Shown piece by piece: positions 8,309 through 17,527 of a DNA stretch of 64,000 nucleotides. The stretch comes from UBA7803 sp036381275 (lineage in GTDB: Bacteria; Pseudomonadota; Gammaproteobacteria; Pseudomonadales; Azotimanducaceae), in assembly GCA_036381275.1 (NCBI GenBank), contig DASVDC010000166.1:23350-87349 (forward strand), written 5' to 3'. The translations under genes and the position numbers were made by a program. The first letter of the stretch is position 1. Each line of letters begins with the position of its first letter. The notes beneath the pieces are model-generated. The model saw only the letters and a program-made list of their open reading frames with translations. It did not search any database and had not been told where the DNA came from.

Positions 8309-9191
8309 ACAGCTTCGTCTGCGCGATGAAGTCGTCGCCGTCGGCGGCGATCGGACGCAGCACGAACTTGTGCACGCCGGCGGCGCGGAACCGCTCGATC
8401 AGCGCGAGCATCTCGGCGGCATCGCCGACGGCGAGCAGGCCGTCCGGCGCTCGCTTCAGGCGTTGCTCGAGCAGCGCGCGATAGCGCGCCACGATGGGCT
8501 CGTCGGGGCGGCCGAAGCGGAAGCCGAATCCGGCGCCGTAGTGGTCTTCGTCGATCCGCCGGCCGATCTCGGCGGTGCGCGCCTTGATCGCGGCGATCAC
8601 CGGCGCGACCTGGTCCGGCGTATCGAGCCCGGCCTGCCAGCCGGTGCCCCAGCGGGCGGTGCGCTCGATCGCCTGCTCGGCGGTGCCGCCGACCCAGAGC
8701 GGCAGCGGCTGCTGCAGTGGGCGCGGCGAAATACTGGCGTCGTCGAGCCGGTAATGCCGGCCCTCGAACGTGACGCTGTCTTCCGACCACAGCCGCGAGA
8801 GGATCTCGAGCCCCTCGTCGGTGCGCTGGCCGCGGCCGCGCGTGGGCGTGCCGGTGGCGCTGAAGTCGCGCGACAGCGCGCTGCCGACCCCGAACGCGGG
8901 CAGCAGCCGGCCTTCCGAGAGCACGTCGATGGTCGCGCACGCCTTCGCGGTGACCACCGGATCCCGCAGGCCCAGGCTCGCGACGTTCATGCCGAACTTG
9001 ATGCGGCGGGTCGCGCCGGCGAGCGCCGCCATCAGGCTGATGCATTCGAGGGTGGGGTCGCGGCCGATCAGGCGATCGCTCTGCCACAGCGAGTCGACGC
9101 CGCCGCTGTCGCAGAGATCCACCCAGCGCCAGAACTGCCGGGCGCCGTCGAACGGAAAGTTGGCCAGACCCAGGCCGGCGCTGACGGTCAT
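8265..9191 (-). CDS. LLM-class (luciferase-like) F420- or FMN-dependent oxidoreductase
   Basis: A TIM-barrel luciferase-like monooxygenase family protein of 308 aa. Recognisable parts are DSLWQSDRLIGRDPTLE near residue 33, KFGMNVASLGLRDPVVTAK near 66, GRLLPAFGVGSAL near 93 and PLPLWVGGTAEQAIERTARW near 165. Many members use F420H2, and the F420 operon upstream makes that plausible, but FMN cannot be excluded. Its ATG overlaps the stop of the upstream permease gene by 4 bp, so it is co-translated with the peptide importer and may act on the imported compound or a product of it. Confidence 0.85.
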   Translation of the reverse strand: MTVSAGLGLANFPFDGARQFWRWVDLCDSGGVDSLWQSDRLIGRDPTLECISLMAALAGATRRIKFGMNVASLGLRDPVVTAKACATIDVLSEGRLLPAFGVGSALSRDFSATGTPTRGRGQRTDEGLEILSRLWSEDSVTFEGRHYRLDDASISPRPLQQPLPLWVGGTAEQAIERTARWGTGWQAGLDTPDQVAPVIAAIKARTAEIGRRIDEDHYGAGFGFRFGRPDEPIVARYRALLEQRLKRAPDGLLAVGDAAEMLALIERFRAAGVHKFVLRPIAADGDDFIAQTKLFIERLMPEVAALNR

Positions 9192-10084
9192 GCTGCGGGC
9201 TCGCTCATCGTTCGGGTGGGAGCGGCATTGTAACCCGCCGGAGCCGCACGGCGGCGCGGGTCGAGCTGATCGCGCAGGCGATCCGCGAGCATGCCGATGC
9301 ACCAGACCAGAAGCCCGAGGAACGCGGCCGGGAACGCCAGCGCCCACGGCGCCGATTCCATCGTCTGCGTGCCGTCGGCGATCAGCACGCCGAGGCTCGT
9401 CGCGGGTTCCTGCACGCCGAGGCCGAGGAAGCTGATGAAGCTCTCGGCGAGGATCACGCCCGGGATCGTCAGCGTCACGTAGACGAGCGCGGGCCCGGCG
9501 ACGTTCGGCACGATGTGCCGCCGCAGCACGAACAACGTGCCGGCGCCGATTCCGCGCGCAGCGGTGACGAACGCTTCGTTCTTCACGCGCAGCGTCTGGC
9601 CGCGCACGATGCGGGCGAGATCCAGCCAGTACACGGCGCCGAGCCCGACGAACAGCAGGTACGGATTGCGGCCGAACACCACCACCAGCAGGATCACCAC
9701 GAGCACGAACGGCACCGCGTAGAGCGCGTCGACCACGCGCATCATCAGCGCGTCCGCGCGGCCGCCGAGGTAGCCGGCGAGCGCGCCCCACGGAATCCCG
9801 ATCAGCGTGCTCACGGCGGTTGCGATCAGCGCGATCGCGAGCGAGACGCGCGCGCCTTCGGCCGACCGGACCAGCAGGTCGCGGCCGATCAGGTCCGTGC
9901 CGAACCAGTGACGTGCGCTCGGCGGTGCTTCCAGCGCCTCCCAGTCGATCTCTCCGGCCTGCCACGGCGAGAGCAGCGGGGCGAGCAGCGCGAGCAGCAC
10001 CAGCGCTGCGAGCAGCAGCGTGCAGAGGCGGGCGAGGAACGTGCCCCAGAGCGCGGCCCGCCAGGGATGCAGCCCGTCGCTCAT
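9188..10084 (-). CDS. peptide/Opp-type ABC transporter permease (OppC/DppC-like)
   Basis: An inner-membrane permease of 298 aa. It has the OppC N-terminal features: one TM segment near residues 15-38, then HWFGTDLIGRDLLVRSAEGA, the usual periplasmic start of the permease domain. The cytoplasmic EAA-like loop AARGIGAGTLFVLRRHIVPN is present near residue 190. I chose the ATG at 10084, which overlaps the stop of the OppB-like gene as ATGA. The last residues include MSEPAA just before the LLM gene. No ATPase genes (OppD/F) lie nearby, so they must be elsewhere or shared. Confidence 0.9.
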   Translation of the reverse strand: MSDGLHPWRAALWGTFLARLCTLLLAALVLLALLAPLLSPWQAGEIDWEALEAPPSARHWFGTDLIGRDLLVRSAEGARVSLAIALIATAVSTLIGIPWGALAGYLGGRADALMMRVVDALYAVPFVLVVILLVVVFGRNPYLLFVGLGAVYWLDLARIVRGQTLRVKNEAFVTAARGIGAGTLFVLRRHIVPNVAGPALVYVTLTIPGVILAESFISFLGLGVQEPATSLGVLIADGTQTMESAPWALAFPAAFLGLLVWCIGMLADRLRDQLDPRRRAAPAGYNAAPTRTMSEPAA

Positions 10085-11004
10085 TCGGGAGCGGTCCGGA
10101 TCCGCGGATCGAGCCGGGCGTAGGCGAGATCCACCAGCAGGTTGAACACGAGGATCAGCGCCGCGTACACCACCACCACGCCCATCACCAGCGTGTAGTC
10201 GCGGTTCAGCGCCGCCTGCACGAAGTAGCGGCCGATGCCGGGCAGGTCGAACACCTGCTCGATCACCACCGAACCGGTGAGCAGCGTCGCGGCGGCCGGC
10301 CCGAGAAACGACAGCACCGGCTGCAGCCCGAGCGGCAGCACGTGCCAGACCAGGGTCCGCGTGGAAGAGAGGCCCTTCGCGCGCGCCGTGCGCACGTGCG
10401 GCTCGGTGAGCGTGTCGGCAACGCCGCCGCGGGTGAGCCGCGCGATCGCGGCGGCGAACGGCAGCGCGAGTGCGATCGCCGGCAGCACGAAGTGTGCGGG
10501 CGAGCCGATCCCGCCCGCCGGCAGCCACCGGAGCCAGACCGCGAACACCAGCACCGCGAGCGGCGCGAGCACGATGGACGGCAGTGCGAGCCCGACGTTG
10601 GCGATCCCCATCAGCAGCCGATCCGCAGCGCCGTCCGGACGCGTGCCGGCAACGATCCCGAATGCGAGCCCGGTGACCAGCGCGAGCCCGAGCGCGAGCC
10701 CGCCGACCAGCAGACTCACCGGCGCGCCGCGCGCGACCAGCTCGTTCACCGAGAAGTCCTTCTGCTCGAACGACGGCCCGAGGTCGCCGCTCGCGAGCAT
10801 GCGCAGGTAGCGCAGGTACTGCTGCGGCAGCGGCTCGTCGAGGTGATAAGCGGCGCGCAGGTTCGCCTCCACCTCGGGCGGCAGGCGCCGCTCGCCGTCG
10901 AACGGTCCGCCGGGCGCGAGCCGCAACAGGAAGAACACCGCGGTGACGATCACCCAGAACGTCACCAGCGACAGCGCGAATCGGTGCAGCAGAAAGCGGA
11001 TCAT
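10081..11004 (-). CDS. peptide/Opp-type ABC transporter permease (OppB/DppB-like)
   Basis: A 307-aa inner-membrane permease. The N-terminus MIRFLLHRFALSLVTFWVIV is the standard OppB signal-anchor; the EAA loop RTARAKGLSSTRTLVWHVLP is near residue 205, and the end DLAYARLDPRIR matches OppB proteins. It pairs with the OppC-like permease, which overlaps it by 4 bp, and follows the binding-protein gene by 19 bp. Ligand is likely a short peptide or another small compound; the sequence does not say which. Confidence 0.92.
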   Translation of the reverse strand: MIRFLLHRFALSLVTFWVIVTAVFFLLRLAPGGPFDGERRLPPEVEANLRAAYHLDEPLPQQYLRYLRMLASGDLGPSFEQKDFSVNELVARGAPVSLLVGGLALGLALVTGLAFGIVAGTRPDGAADRLLMGIANVGLALPSIVLAPLAVLVFAVWLRWLPAGGIGSPAHFVLPAIALALPFAAAIARLTRGGVADTLTEPHVRTARAKGLSSTRTLVWHVLPLGLQPVLSFLGPAAATLLTGSVVIEQVFDLPGIGRYFVQAALNRDYTLVMGVVVVYAALILVFNLLVDLAYARLDPRIRTAPE

Positions 11005-11023
11005 CGGCCCCCGCGGCCGCGGC

Positions 11024-12643
11024 TCATCGCCAGTGCAGGAACCGCGCGGGATGAGCGTCGCGCGGGTTGTCGTACCAGCCGGCGAGATCCGGGTGCACGA
11101 GCCGGCGCACCGTCACCGAATAGAGCGGCACCACCGGGAAGTCGGCAATGCCGATCGCTTCGGCGTCGCGCAGCAGGCGGTTGCGCGTCGCGAGATCCGC
11201 GACCGCCGCGGCGCGGTTCATCTGCGCATCGAACTCGGGATTCCGGTAGCCGCCGTAGTTCACGTCGCCGGTGTCCGATTTCAAGAGGCCGAGGTAGTGC
11301 TCCGGATTGCTTTCGCCGAACCAGCCGGCTATCGCGACCTGGAAATTGCCCTGGCGCAGGTCGCTGAAATGCACCTTCAGCTCCGCCTGGTGCAGCCGCG
11401 TGCGCACGCCGAGCTGCTGCCAGAACGCCGCGATCGCGAGGCTGGTGCGCTTCTGTTCGGTACCGCTGATGTAGCGCAGCGTGATCTCGAGCGGGTTGCC
11501 GGGGCCGTAGCCGGCGGCCTCGAGCAGGGCTCGCGCCCGCGCCATCCGCTCCGGCCCGGGCAGGCCCGCGTGCGGCTCCGGCACCGGCTCGTAGCCGCTG
11601 ACCAGGCTCGGCACGAAGCTCGCGCTCGGCACGTTGCCGGCCCGCTGCACCGTGTCGGTCAGCGTCTCGCGATCGATCGCCAGCGCGAGCGCCTCGCGCA
11701 CGCGCGCATCGTCGAACGGCGGCCGGCGGGTATCGAAGACCAGATACATGATCGACAGGAGCGGCGACAGCCGCAGGTGCTCCGGCAGCGCGTCGCGGAC
11801 CGCGTCGAGCTGGCCGGCCGGGAAGCTCGCGATCGCGTGCACGTCGCCCGCCCGGTAGCGATTGTAGGCGTTCTGTTCGCTGGCGAGCGGCAGGTAGACG
11901 ACGCGCTCGACGTGCGCCGGCGGGAGGCCCGAGTCCGCGAAGCGCGGGTTGCGGCGCAGCGTCACCGACGCCTGGGGCTGCCAGTCCTCGAGCACGTAGG
12001 CGCCGTTCGACACCCAGTGCTCGGGCTCGACCCAGGCGTCCCCGACCCGTTCGATCACGTGGCGCGGCACCGGATAGCCGGTCGGGTAGAGCAGCCGTTC
12101 CGGCAGGTACGGGTAGGGCTTCTCCAGCGTCAGCACCAGCGTGGCGTCGTCAGGCGCGTGCACGCCGAGCTCGGTGACGGGCTTCTCTCCGGCGTTGACT
12201 GCGGCGGCGTTCTTCAGCGGGTAGAGGAAATACGCGAGGCTCGCCGCCGTGGCCGGGTCCAGCAGCCGGCGCAGCGAGTAGACGAAGTCGTGCGCGGTGA
12301 GCGGCGTGCCGTCGGACCAGGCGAGCCCGTCGCGCAGCCGGAAGGTCCAGGTGAGCCCGTCGTCGCTGACCTGCCAGCGCTCCGCCGCGCCGGGCACCAC
12401 GTTCGCATGTGCATCGAACGTGGTCAGGCCGAGGAACAGGTCGGTGAGGATGGTCTCCTCGAGGCGCAGGTTGTAGCGGTGCGGATCGAGCGTCGCCGGC
12501 TCGCCGGCGTTGCCGATCCGGAGCACCGGCGCGGGCTCGCCGAGCGCGGGCGGCGGCGTGACGATCGCCAGCGGAAGCAGCGCCGCGAGCAGCACGCTCA
12601 GGCACCGGGTCCTGCGCCACCCGCCCCGTTGTCGCCTCGTCAT
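11024..12643 (-). CDS. peptide ABC transporter substrate-binding protein (OppA-like, SBP_bac_5)
   Basis: A 539-aa periplasmic binding protein of the extracellular solute-binding family 5. The ATG at 12643 gives a clean signal peptide (basic start MTRRQRGGWRRTR, hydrophobic CLSVLLAALLPLAIV, cleavage near ALGEPA). A longer frame from 12832 would put about 60 non-signal residues ahead of it and is rejected. Family landmarks are GEPATLDPHRYN, FRLRDGLAWSDGTPLTAHDF near residue 105 and PPFDDARVREALALAIDRE near 310. It is first in the importer-LLM operon. The divergent neighbour is glucokinase. Confidence 0.92.
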   Translation of the reverse strand: MTRRQRGGWRRTRCLSVLLAALLPLAIVTPPPALGEPAPVLRIGNAGEPATLDPHRYNLRLEETILTDLFLGLTTFDAHANVVPGAAERWQVSDDGLTWTFRLRDGLAWSDGTPLTAHDFVYSLRRLLDPATAASLAYFLYPLKNAAAVNAGEKPVTELGVHAPDDATLVLTLEKPYPYLPERLLYPTGYPVPRHVIERVGDAWVEPEHWVSNGAYVLEDWQPQASVTLRRNPRFADSGLPPAHVERVVYLPLASEQNAYNRYRAGDVHAIASFPAGQLDAVRDALPEHLRLSPLLSIMYLVFDTRRPPFDDARVREALALAIDRETLTDTVQRAGNVPSASFVPSLVSGYEPVPEPHAGLPGPERMARARALLEAAGYGPGNPLEITLRYISGTEQKRTSLAIAAFWQQLGVRTRLHQAELKVHFSDLRQGNFQVAIAGWFGESNPEHYLGLLKSDTGDVNYGGYRNPEFDAQMNRAAAVADLATRNRLLRDAEAIGIADFPVVPLYSVTVRRLVHPDLAGWYDNPRDAHPARFLHWR

Positions 12644-12854
12644 GGTCGTCCGCTGCGTCCGCTGCCCCGTCTGCCAGGCGGCCAACCTTACTGAATGCCC
12701 CGCGCTGTCGATAGTCCTCTCGCCGCGTCCGACGCGGGAGCTGGGCCGCAGGAGCGATCCCCAGATCGCGATCTGGAAGGCGAGCCATTGAAGCCGGCGG
12801 TGGCCCCTCCGACAATGCCGGCATGGATTCACCCACCCCCCGAGCCCGGCGCGC

Positions 12855-13808
12855 GTGAACGAAGCGGCCGGCTACCTGATTGCCGACATCGGCGGAACCA
12901 ACGCCCGCTTTGCTTGGGCAAGCGATGCGGGGATGGAAGGCGAACGCGTGGTGCTGGCGAGTGCGGATTTCGCCGACGCCACGATGCTCGTCCAGGAGGC
13001 GCTGCGGCGCCTCGACGCGCCGCTGCCGGCGGCGGCCGGGCTGGCGGTGGCCGGGCCGGTGGCCGCCGGGCGGGCGCGGCTGACCAACGGGCGTCTTTCG
13101 TTCGACGAGGCGGCGCTCGCCCGCGCGCTCGAATGCCCGGTGGTGCTCATCAACGACTTCCAGGCGATCGCGCGCTCGCTGCCGGAGTTGACCCGGCTGC
13201 GCCAATACGGCGGCCAGGCGCCGATGCCGGGCCCGAAGGCGGCGCTCGGGCCCGGTACCGGGCTCGGCATGGGTGTGGTGGTGCCCGTGAACGGACGCTG
13301 GCAGGTGCTGGCCTCGGAGGGCGGCCACGGCGACCTGGCCCCGGGCAACCCGCTCGAGGCGGAAGTGCTCCGGATTCTGCAGACGGAGCATTCGCACGTG
13401 TCCTGGGAGATCGCGGTCTCCGGGCCGGGCCTGGTGCGGCTGTACGGGGCGGTCTGCCGGATCTGGGGAACCGAGCCCGAGGAGCTCTCCGCCGAGCAGA
13501 TCTCGGCGCGGGGCGTACACGCGACCGACCCCGTCTGCCATCAGACGCTGGAGCTGTTCTTCGCGCTGCTCGGCGCGGCGGCGGGCAACCTGGCCCTGAC
13601 CGTCTGCGCCTACGGCGGCGTCTACATCGCCGGCGGCATCGTGCCGGAGCTCGCGGATTTCGCGGAAGAGAGCCCGATGCGGCGGCGTTTCGAGGAGCGC
13701 GGCCGCATGTCGGACATGGTGCGGCCGATTCCGCTGTTCCTGATCGAGGAGGACGCACCCGGCATGACCGGGGTGCTCTGCTGGGTGCGCGACCGGTTCG
13801 GCGGCTGA
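12855..13808 (+). CDS. glk: glucokinase
   Basis: Phosphorylates glucose with ATP to feed glycolysis. The 317-aa product matches the proteobacterial Glk type: phosphate-binding loop IADIGGTNARFAW at residue 9, LAVAGPVAAGRARLTNG near 60, INDFQAIARSLP near 98, the ATP loop GPGTGLGMGVVVP near 133, a glucose-binding segment EGGHGDLAPGNP near 155 and the C-terminal GGVYIAGGIVPEL. The start is a GTG directly before NEAAGYLIAD. It is monocistronic, divergent from the importer operon. Confidence 0.92.
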   Translation: MNEAAGYLIADIGGTNARFAWASDAGMEGERVVLASADFADATMLVQEALRRLDAPLPAAAGLAVAGPVAAGRARLTNGRLSFDEAALARALECPVVLINDFQAIARSLPELTRLRQYGGQAPMPGPKAALGPGTGLGMGVVVPVNGRWQVLASEGGHGDLAPGNPLEAEVLRILQTEHSHVSWEIAVSGPGLVRLYGAVCRIWGTEPEELSAEQISARGVHATDPVCHQTLELFFALLGAAAGNLALTVCAYGGVYIAGGIVPELADFAEESPMRRRFEERGRMSDMVRPIPLFLIEEDAPGMTGVLCWVRDRFGG

Positions 13809-13824
13809 GGGACTACGCCCGGCG

Positions 13825-13851
13825 CTGGGCGGGTAGCCGCCGCTCCGACGA
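13825..13851. repeat. partial palindromic repeat
   Basis: The GCTGGGCGGGTAGC segment of the long repeat variant appears here with one degenerate arm, in the short gap between glk and the convergent serine hydrolase gene. It may act as a shared 3' hairpin. Confidence 0.45.
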
Positions 13852-13857
13852 GCGCGG

Positions 13858-15252
13858 TCAGAAGACTCCGACGACGTCGCGCACGAACGCGCCGAGGTCG
13901 AAGCGGCTGCCCTGAGGATCGACCCCGGTGCGCACGATCACGAGGTCCCGTGCCGGGACGATGGTCACGAACTGGCCCTTGTTGCCCATGCTCGAGTACG
14001 TTCCCTTCGGAATCCCCGGCAGCTGGTCGAGCAGCCAGAACTGCGCACCGTAGCCGAGCTCGCCACGCTGCGGCGGGCGGCTCGGTGCCGGCGTCGAGAC
14101 GAACCGGGTCCAGCCTTCCGGCAGCAGCCGCTCGCCCTGCCAGACGCCGTCGTTCAGGTACAGCAGTCCGAGGCGGGCGAGGTCCCGCCCGGTGGTGTAG
14201 ACCTGGCTCGAGCCGACGAAGTTGCCGAGGTGATCGGTTTCCATCCAGGTGTGGTACATGCCGAGCGGGCGGAACAGCTCGTCGTACGGAAAGCGCAGGT
14301 AGCGGGCGTCGTCGTTCAGCACCGCGCGCAGGCTGCGCAGCAGCAGCAGAGTGTCGTTGTTGGCGTACTGCCAGCGGGTCCCAGGTTCCGCTTCGAGCGG
14401 CGTCGTCGTGGCGGCGCTGATCACGTCCTGGCCGCCGAAGTACAGCGCGTTGGTGTTGCTGCCCTCGCTCCACAGGCCGCTCGACATCCACATCAGGTGC
14501 TCGAGGGTGATCGCGGTTCGGGGATCGGCCGGCTGCTGCCACTCGGGCACCGGAGCGGGTGCGTCGACGGCGAGCAGACCCTGGTGCGCGGCGATGCCGA
14601 TCAGCGTCGCGGTGATGCTCTTCGCGGTGGACCAGGTCCGGTAGCCCCGGTACGGGCCGAAACCCTCGCGGTAGGTTTCCGCGGCGAGCGCGCCGTCCGC
14701 GACCACCAGTACCCCGACGGTCAGCGTGCCCTCGCCGTAGCTGCGCCCGTCGAACGCCTTCTCGATGACCTCGCGCTGCGCCGCGTCGGGTTTCGGATCG
14801 GCGCGCTCGCCGAGCGGGAAATCCAGGTCCGACCGCGGTTCGGGCAGCGGCCGGGCAACGTACGGCAGCCGGCCGAGATCCGCCTCGCTCCAGTGGGGCG
14901 GCAGGATCGTGCAGCCCATCGTCTCGCGGAACGCCGCGATGCGCACGTGCCCGCGGCCGTCGCCGGCCCGCACCAGTTGCCGCGCTTCGTCGATCTCCGG
15001 CAGCGGCAGGCCGAGCGGCGCGGTGTCCGCCAGCTCGACGTCGACGATCGCCTCGAGGGGCCGACCCATCGCGAAGTGCGCCGAGCAGGTGAACAGCGCG
15101 CGGAAGCCGGCGGCGATGAACGGATCGGCCGGATCGGCGGCGCCGCCCGGCAATCGGTAGGGCAACGGCTCGGCACCGGTATCGGGCTGCACCCAGGTCG
15201 CCGCCAACAACAGCGCAAACGCGGCCCCGGCGCTCCGTCGACGTCGCGGCAT
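13858..15252 (-). CDS. exported serine hydrolase, beta-lactamase/class C family
   Basis: A 464-aa secreted or periplasmic protein. I start it at 15252, where a signal peptide follows (MPRRRRSAGAAFALLLAATW); a frame opening 670 bp further upstream runs antisense through the LLM gene and is a shadow. The penicillin-binding-protein fold is supported by the nucleophile motif STAK (in TWSTAKSITATLIG, near residue 200), the YAN motif (RWQYANNDT) and a MGNKGQF third motif. Substrate could be an ester, amide or D-peptide. It is divergent from the LLM gene by 66 bp. Confidence 0.85.
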   Translation of the reverse strand: MPRRRRSAGAAFALLLAATWVQPDTGAEPLPYRLPGGAADPADPFIAAGFRALFTCSAHFAMGRPLEAIVDVELADTAPLGLPLPEIDEARQLVRAGDGRGHVRIAAFRETMGCTILPPHWSEADLGRLPYVARPLPEPRSDLDFPLGERADPKPDAAQREVIEKAFDGRSYGEGTLTVGVLVVADGALAAETYREGFGPYRGYRTWSTAKSITATLIGIAAHQGLLAVDAPAPVPEWQQPADPRTAITLEHLMWMSSGLWSEGSNTNALYFGGQDVISAATTTPLEAEPGTRWQYANNDTLLLLRSLRAVLNDDARYLRFPYDELFRPLGMYHTWMETDHLGNFVGSSQVYTTGRDLARLGLLYLNDGVWQGERLLPEGWTRFVSTPAPSRPPQRGELGYGAQFWLLDQLPGIPKGTYSSMGNKGQFVTIVPARDLVIVRTGVDPQGSRFDLGAFVRDVVGVF

Positions 15253-15318
15253 GGCTCCCTCGGAATCCACCAGGTCGCCGGCTATTATGCGGGATCGGCA
15301 GCGGGCTGGGGACGTCAG

Positions 15319-16365
15319 ATGAAAGTCAGTATCGGAATCGGTGGTCCGGCCTCCGGCGGGCGGCGCGACTTCGACGAGCAAGTCAGCTACGTGCAGGAGG
15401 CCGAGCAGCTCGGCGTCGACACCGTCTGGAGCGCCGAGGCATGGGGACAGGACGCGGTGACGCCGCTCGCCTATCTGGCCGCGAAGACCGAGCGCATCCG
15501 CCTCGGCACCGGCATCATGCAGATCAGCGCGCGGGTGCCGTCGATGACCGCGATGACCGCGCTGACCCTCGCCGCGCTGTCGAACGACCGGTTCATCCTC
15601 GGGCTCGGCGCGAGCGGTCCGCAGGTGGTCGAGGGCTTGCACGGGCGGCCGTTCCGGGCGCCGCTCACGCGCCTGAAAGAGACCGTCGAGATCGTGCGCC
15701 TGGCGTTCGCCGGGCAGAAGATCGAGTACCACGGCAAGTACCACGAGCTGCCGCTGCCGGGCGGCGAGGGCAAGGCGCTGCGCCTCGCGCAGCCGGCCAA
15801 CCCGAACATCCCAATCTACTTCGCGACCCTCGGGCCCGCGAGCCTCGAATACACCGGCGCGGCCGCCGACGGCTGGCTCGGTACCTCGTTCACGCCGGAG
15901 CATGCCGACGCGCACCTCGCGCACATCCGCCGCGGTGCCGAGGCCGCCGGGCGCTCGATGGCCGACATCGACATTCAGGTGGGCGGCACGGTCGCATTCG
16001 GCGACGACCTCGAGGCGCTGGTGGCGCCGCTGCGGCCGGGGATGGCGTTCACGCTCGGCGCGATGGGCTCACCGAAGACCAACTTCTACAACGAGGCGTA
16101 TCGGCGCGGCGGCTGGGACGAGGCGGCGGCCGAGGTGCAGCGGCTCTGGGTGTCCGGTCAGCGCGAGCAGGCCATCGCCCGGGTGCCGGCGGAAATGATC
16201 CTGCAGGCCAACCTGCTCGGTGACGAGCGGATGGTGCGCGAGCGGCTCAGGGCCTATCGCGATGCGGGGGTGACGACGCTGCGCGTGCAGCCGGCAGGCA
16301 GCACGCTGGACGAGCGGCTCACTACCCTCGGCAGGGTGATGGACCTGATCGAAAACCTGGATTGA
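15319..16365 (+). CDS. LLM-class (luciferase-like) F420-dependent-type oxidoreductase
   Basis: A 348-aa TIM-barrel oxidoreductase. It begins MKVSIGIGGPASGGRRDFDE, then has YVQEAEQLGVDTVWSAEAWG (residues about 30-49), KTERIRLGTGIMQISARVPS and RFILGLGASGPQVVEGLHG. The AEAWG and GLGASGPQV words occur in LLM proteins of the F420-dependent (mer/hmd-like) group, so F420 use is likely given the operon at 1-5467, though not proven. The following small membrane protein gene starts 9 bp after its stop and probably shares its transcript. Confidence 0.87.
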   Translation: MKVSIGIGGPASGGRRDFDEQVSYVQEAEQLGVDTVWSAEAWGQDAVTPLAYLAAKTERIRLGTGIMQISARVPSMTAMTALTLAALSNDRFILGLGASGPQVVEGLHGRPFRAPLTRLKETVEIVRLAFAGQKIEYHGKYHELPLPGGEGKALRLAQPANPNIPIYFATLGPASLEYTGAAADGWLGTSFTPEHADAHLAHIRRGAEAAGRSMADIDIQVGGTVAFGDDLEALVAPLRPGMAFTLGAMGSPKTNFYNEAYRRGGWDEAAAEVQRLWVSGQREQAIARVPAEMILQANLLGDERMVRERLRAYRDAGVTTLRVQPAGSTLDERLTTLGRVMDLIENLD

Positions 16366-16374
16366 GGGGGAACG

Positions 16375-16707
16375 GTGGCGAGCGGGGAAACGACCCAGAT
16401 CAAGATCATCTACGTGCTCTACCTGGCGGGCTTCGTGCTCGGCATCACGCCGATCATCGGCCTGGTGATGGCGTACATGGCGCGGGGCTCGGGACCCGAG
16501 TGGCTCGAGAGCCACTACACCTACGCGATCCGTACGTTCTGGATCGGGCTGCTGTATGGCATGGTCGCGTCGGTGCTGACGGTCGTGCTGATCGGCTTTC
16601 TGCTGTACGCGGTGGTCGCGATCTGGTTCATCGTCCGCTGCGTGAAGGGACTGATGCGGGCGGACAAGGAGCAGCCGATCGAGGATCCGGCGACCTGGAT
16701 GGTGTGA
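16375..16707 (+). CDS. small membrane protein, DUF4870-like
   Basis: A 110-aa protein with about three hydrophobic segments (residues 13-35, 50-70, 70-88). The sequence IYVLYLAGFVLGITPIIGLV and the end VRCVKGLMRADKEQPIEDP resemble the DUF4870/Tic20-like group. Its start is a GTG preceded by AGGGGGAAC. Function is unknown; the position suggests co-expression with the LLM gene. Confidence 0.75.
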   Translation: MASGETTQIKIIYVLYLAGFVLGITPIIGLVMAYMARGSGPEWLESHYTYAIRTFWIGLLYGMVASVLTVVLIGFLLYAVVAIWFIVRCVKGLMRADKEQPIEDPATWMV

Positions 16708-16713
16708 CGGCAC

Positions 16714-17496
16714 TCAGCTCCGGCTCTGCTCCCGGCCGCGCGACTGGATCGCGGCCCGCCGCGCGGCGACCTTCTCCGGCCTCACCTCGGCGCGGCTGTG
16801 AGCCTCGCTCGCCTCGAGCTCGATCTCGAGCCCGCGCGCCAGCGTGTCGTGCCAGCCGGCATCCATGATCCGCTTGATCTCGCGGCGGGTGACAGGGTCG
16901 GTGCTGGCGATGTCGCGGGCGAGCTGCCGGCAGGTCGGCAGCAGCGCGTCCGGCTCGACCACCCGATTCACCAGGCCCCAGGCGCAGGCGGTCCGGGCGT
17001 CGAGGTAGTTGCCGGTCAGCGACAGCTCCTTCGCCCGGTTGATCCCGATCAGCCGCGGCAGCCGTTGCGACAGGCCCCAGCCCGGCACGACGCCGACGCG
17101 CGCATGGGTGTCGGCGAAGCGCGCCTCGGTGGATGCGATCAGGAAGTCGCACATCAGCGCGAGCTCGAAGCCGCCGGTGATCGCATAGCCGTTGACCGCG
17201 CCGATGATCGGCTGCGAGAGACCGAGCATCGCGCGCGACAGATCCTGACTGGTGATCGACGCGGACGCCGGCTTCTCGCCGCCGAGCTCCTTCAGATCGA
17301 GACCGACGGTGAACGCGCGGCCGGCGCCGGTGAGAATCACCACCTCCGTGGCGGTGTCGCTCGCGAGCTCGGTGAACACCTCGGCGATGCGGGCGCGCAG
17401 CGCTGCCGACAGCGCGTTCAGCGCTTCGGGCCGGTTCAACGTGACGGTGGTGACGCCCTCGTCCCGTTCCACCAGCACCAGTTCGTGATTGCTCAT
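16714..17496 (-). CDS. enoyl-CoA hydratase/isomerase (crotonase) family protein
   Basis: A 260-aa crotonase-fold protein acting on an acyl-CoA. I choose ATG 17496, which has GAGGAAA eight bases upstream, over one 18 bp earlier. The oxyanion-hole regions are LGG-type (AFTVGLDLKEL, residues 61-71) and NGYAITGGFELALMCD (102-117). Of the two catalytic glutamates of rat hydratase, the first is kept (E111) but the second, 20 residues on, is His131 (ADTHARVG). It may therefore be an isomerase, hydrolase or other crotonase rather than a standard hydratase. Confidence 0.88.
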   Translation of the reverse strand: MSNHELVLVERDEGVTTVTLNRPEALNALSAALRARIAEVFTELASDTATEVVILTGAGRAFTVGLDLKELGGEKPASASITSQDLSRAMLGLSQPIIGAVNGYAITGGFELALMCDFLIASTEARFADTHARVGVVPGWGLSQRLPRLIGINRAKELSLTGNYLDARTACAWGLVNRVVEPDALLPTCRQLARDIASTDPVTRREIKRIMDAGWHDTLARGLEIELEASEAHSRAEVRPEKVAARRAAIQSRGREQSRS

Positions 17497-17527
17497 CGGG
17501 GTTTCCTCATTCACTGCAGGCGGTGCT

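Noticed and set aside
8265..16365. Firm assignment of both LLM oxidoreductases as F420-dependent
   Set aside because: The F420 operon makes it likely, but the fold is shared with FMN enzymes and I cannot resolve cofactor choice from motifs alone.
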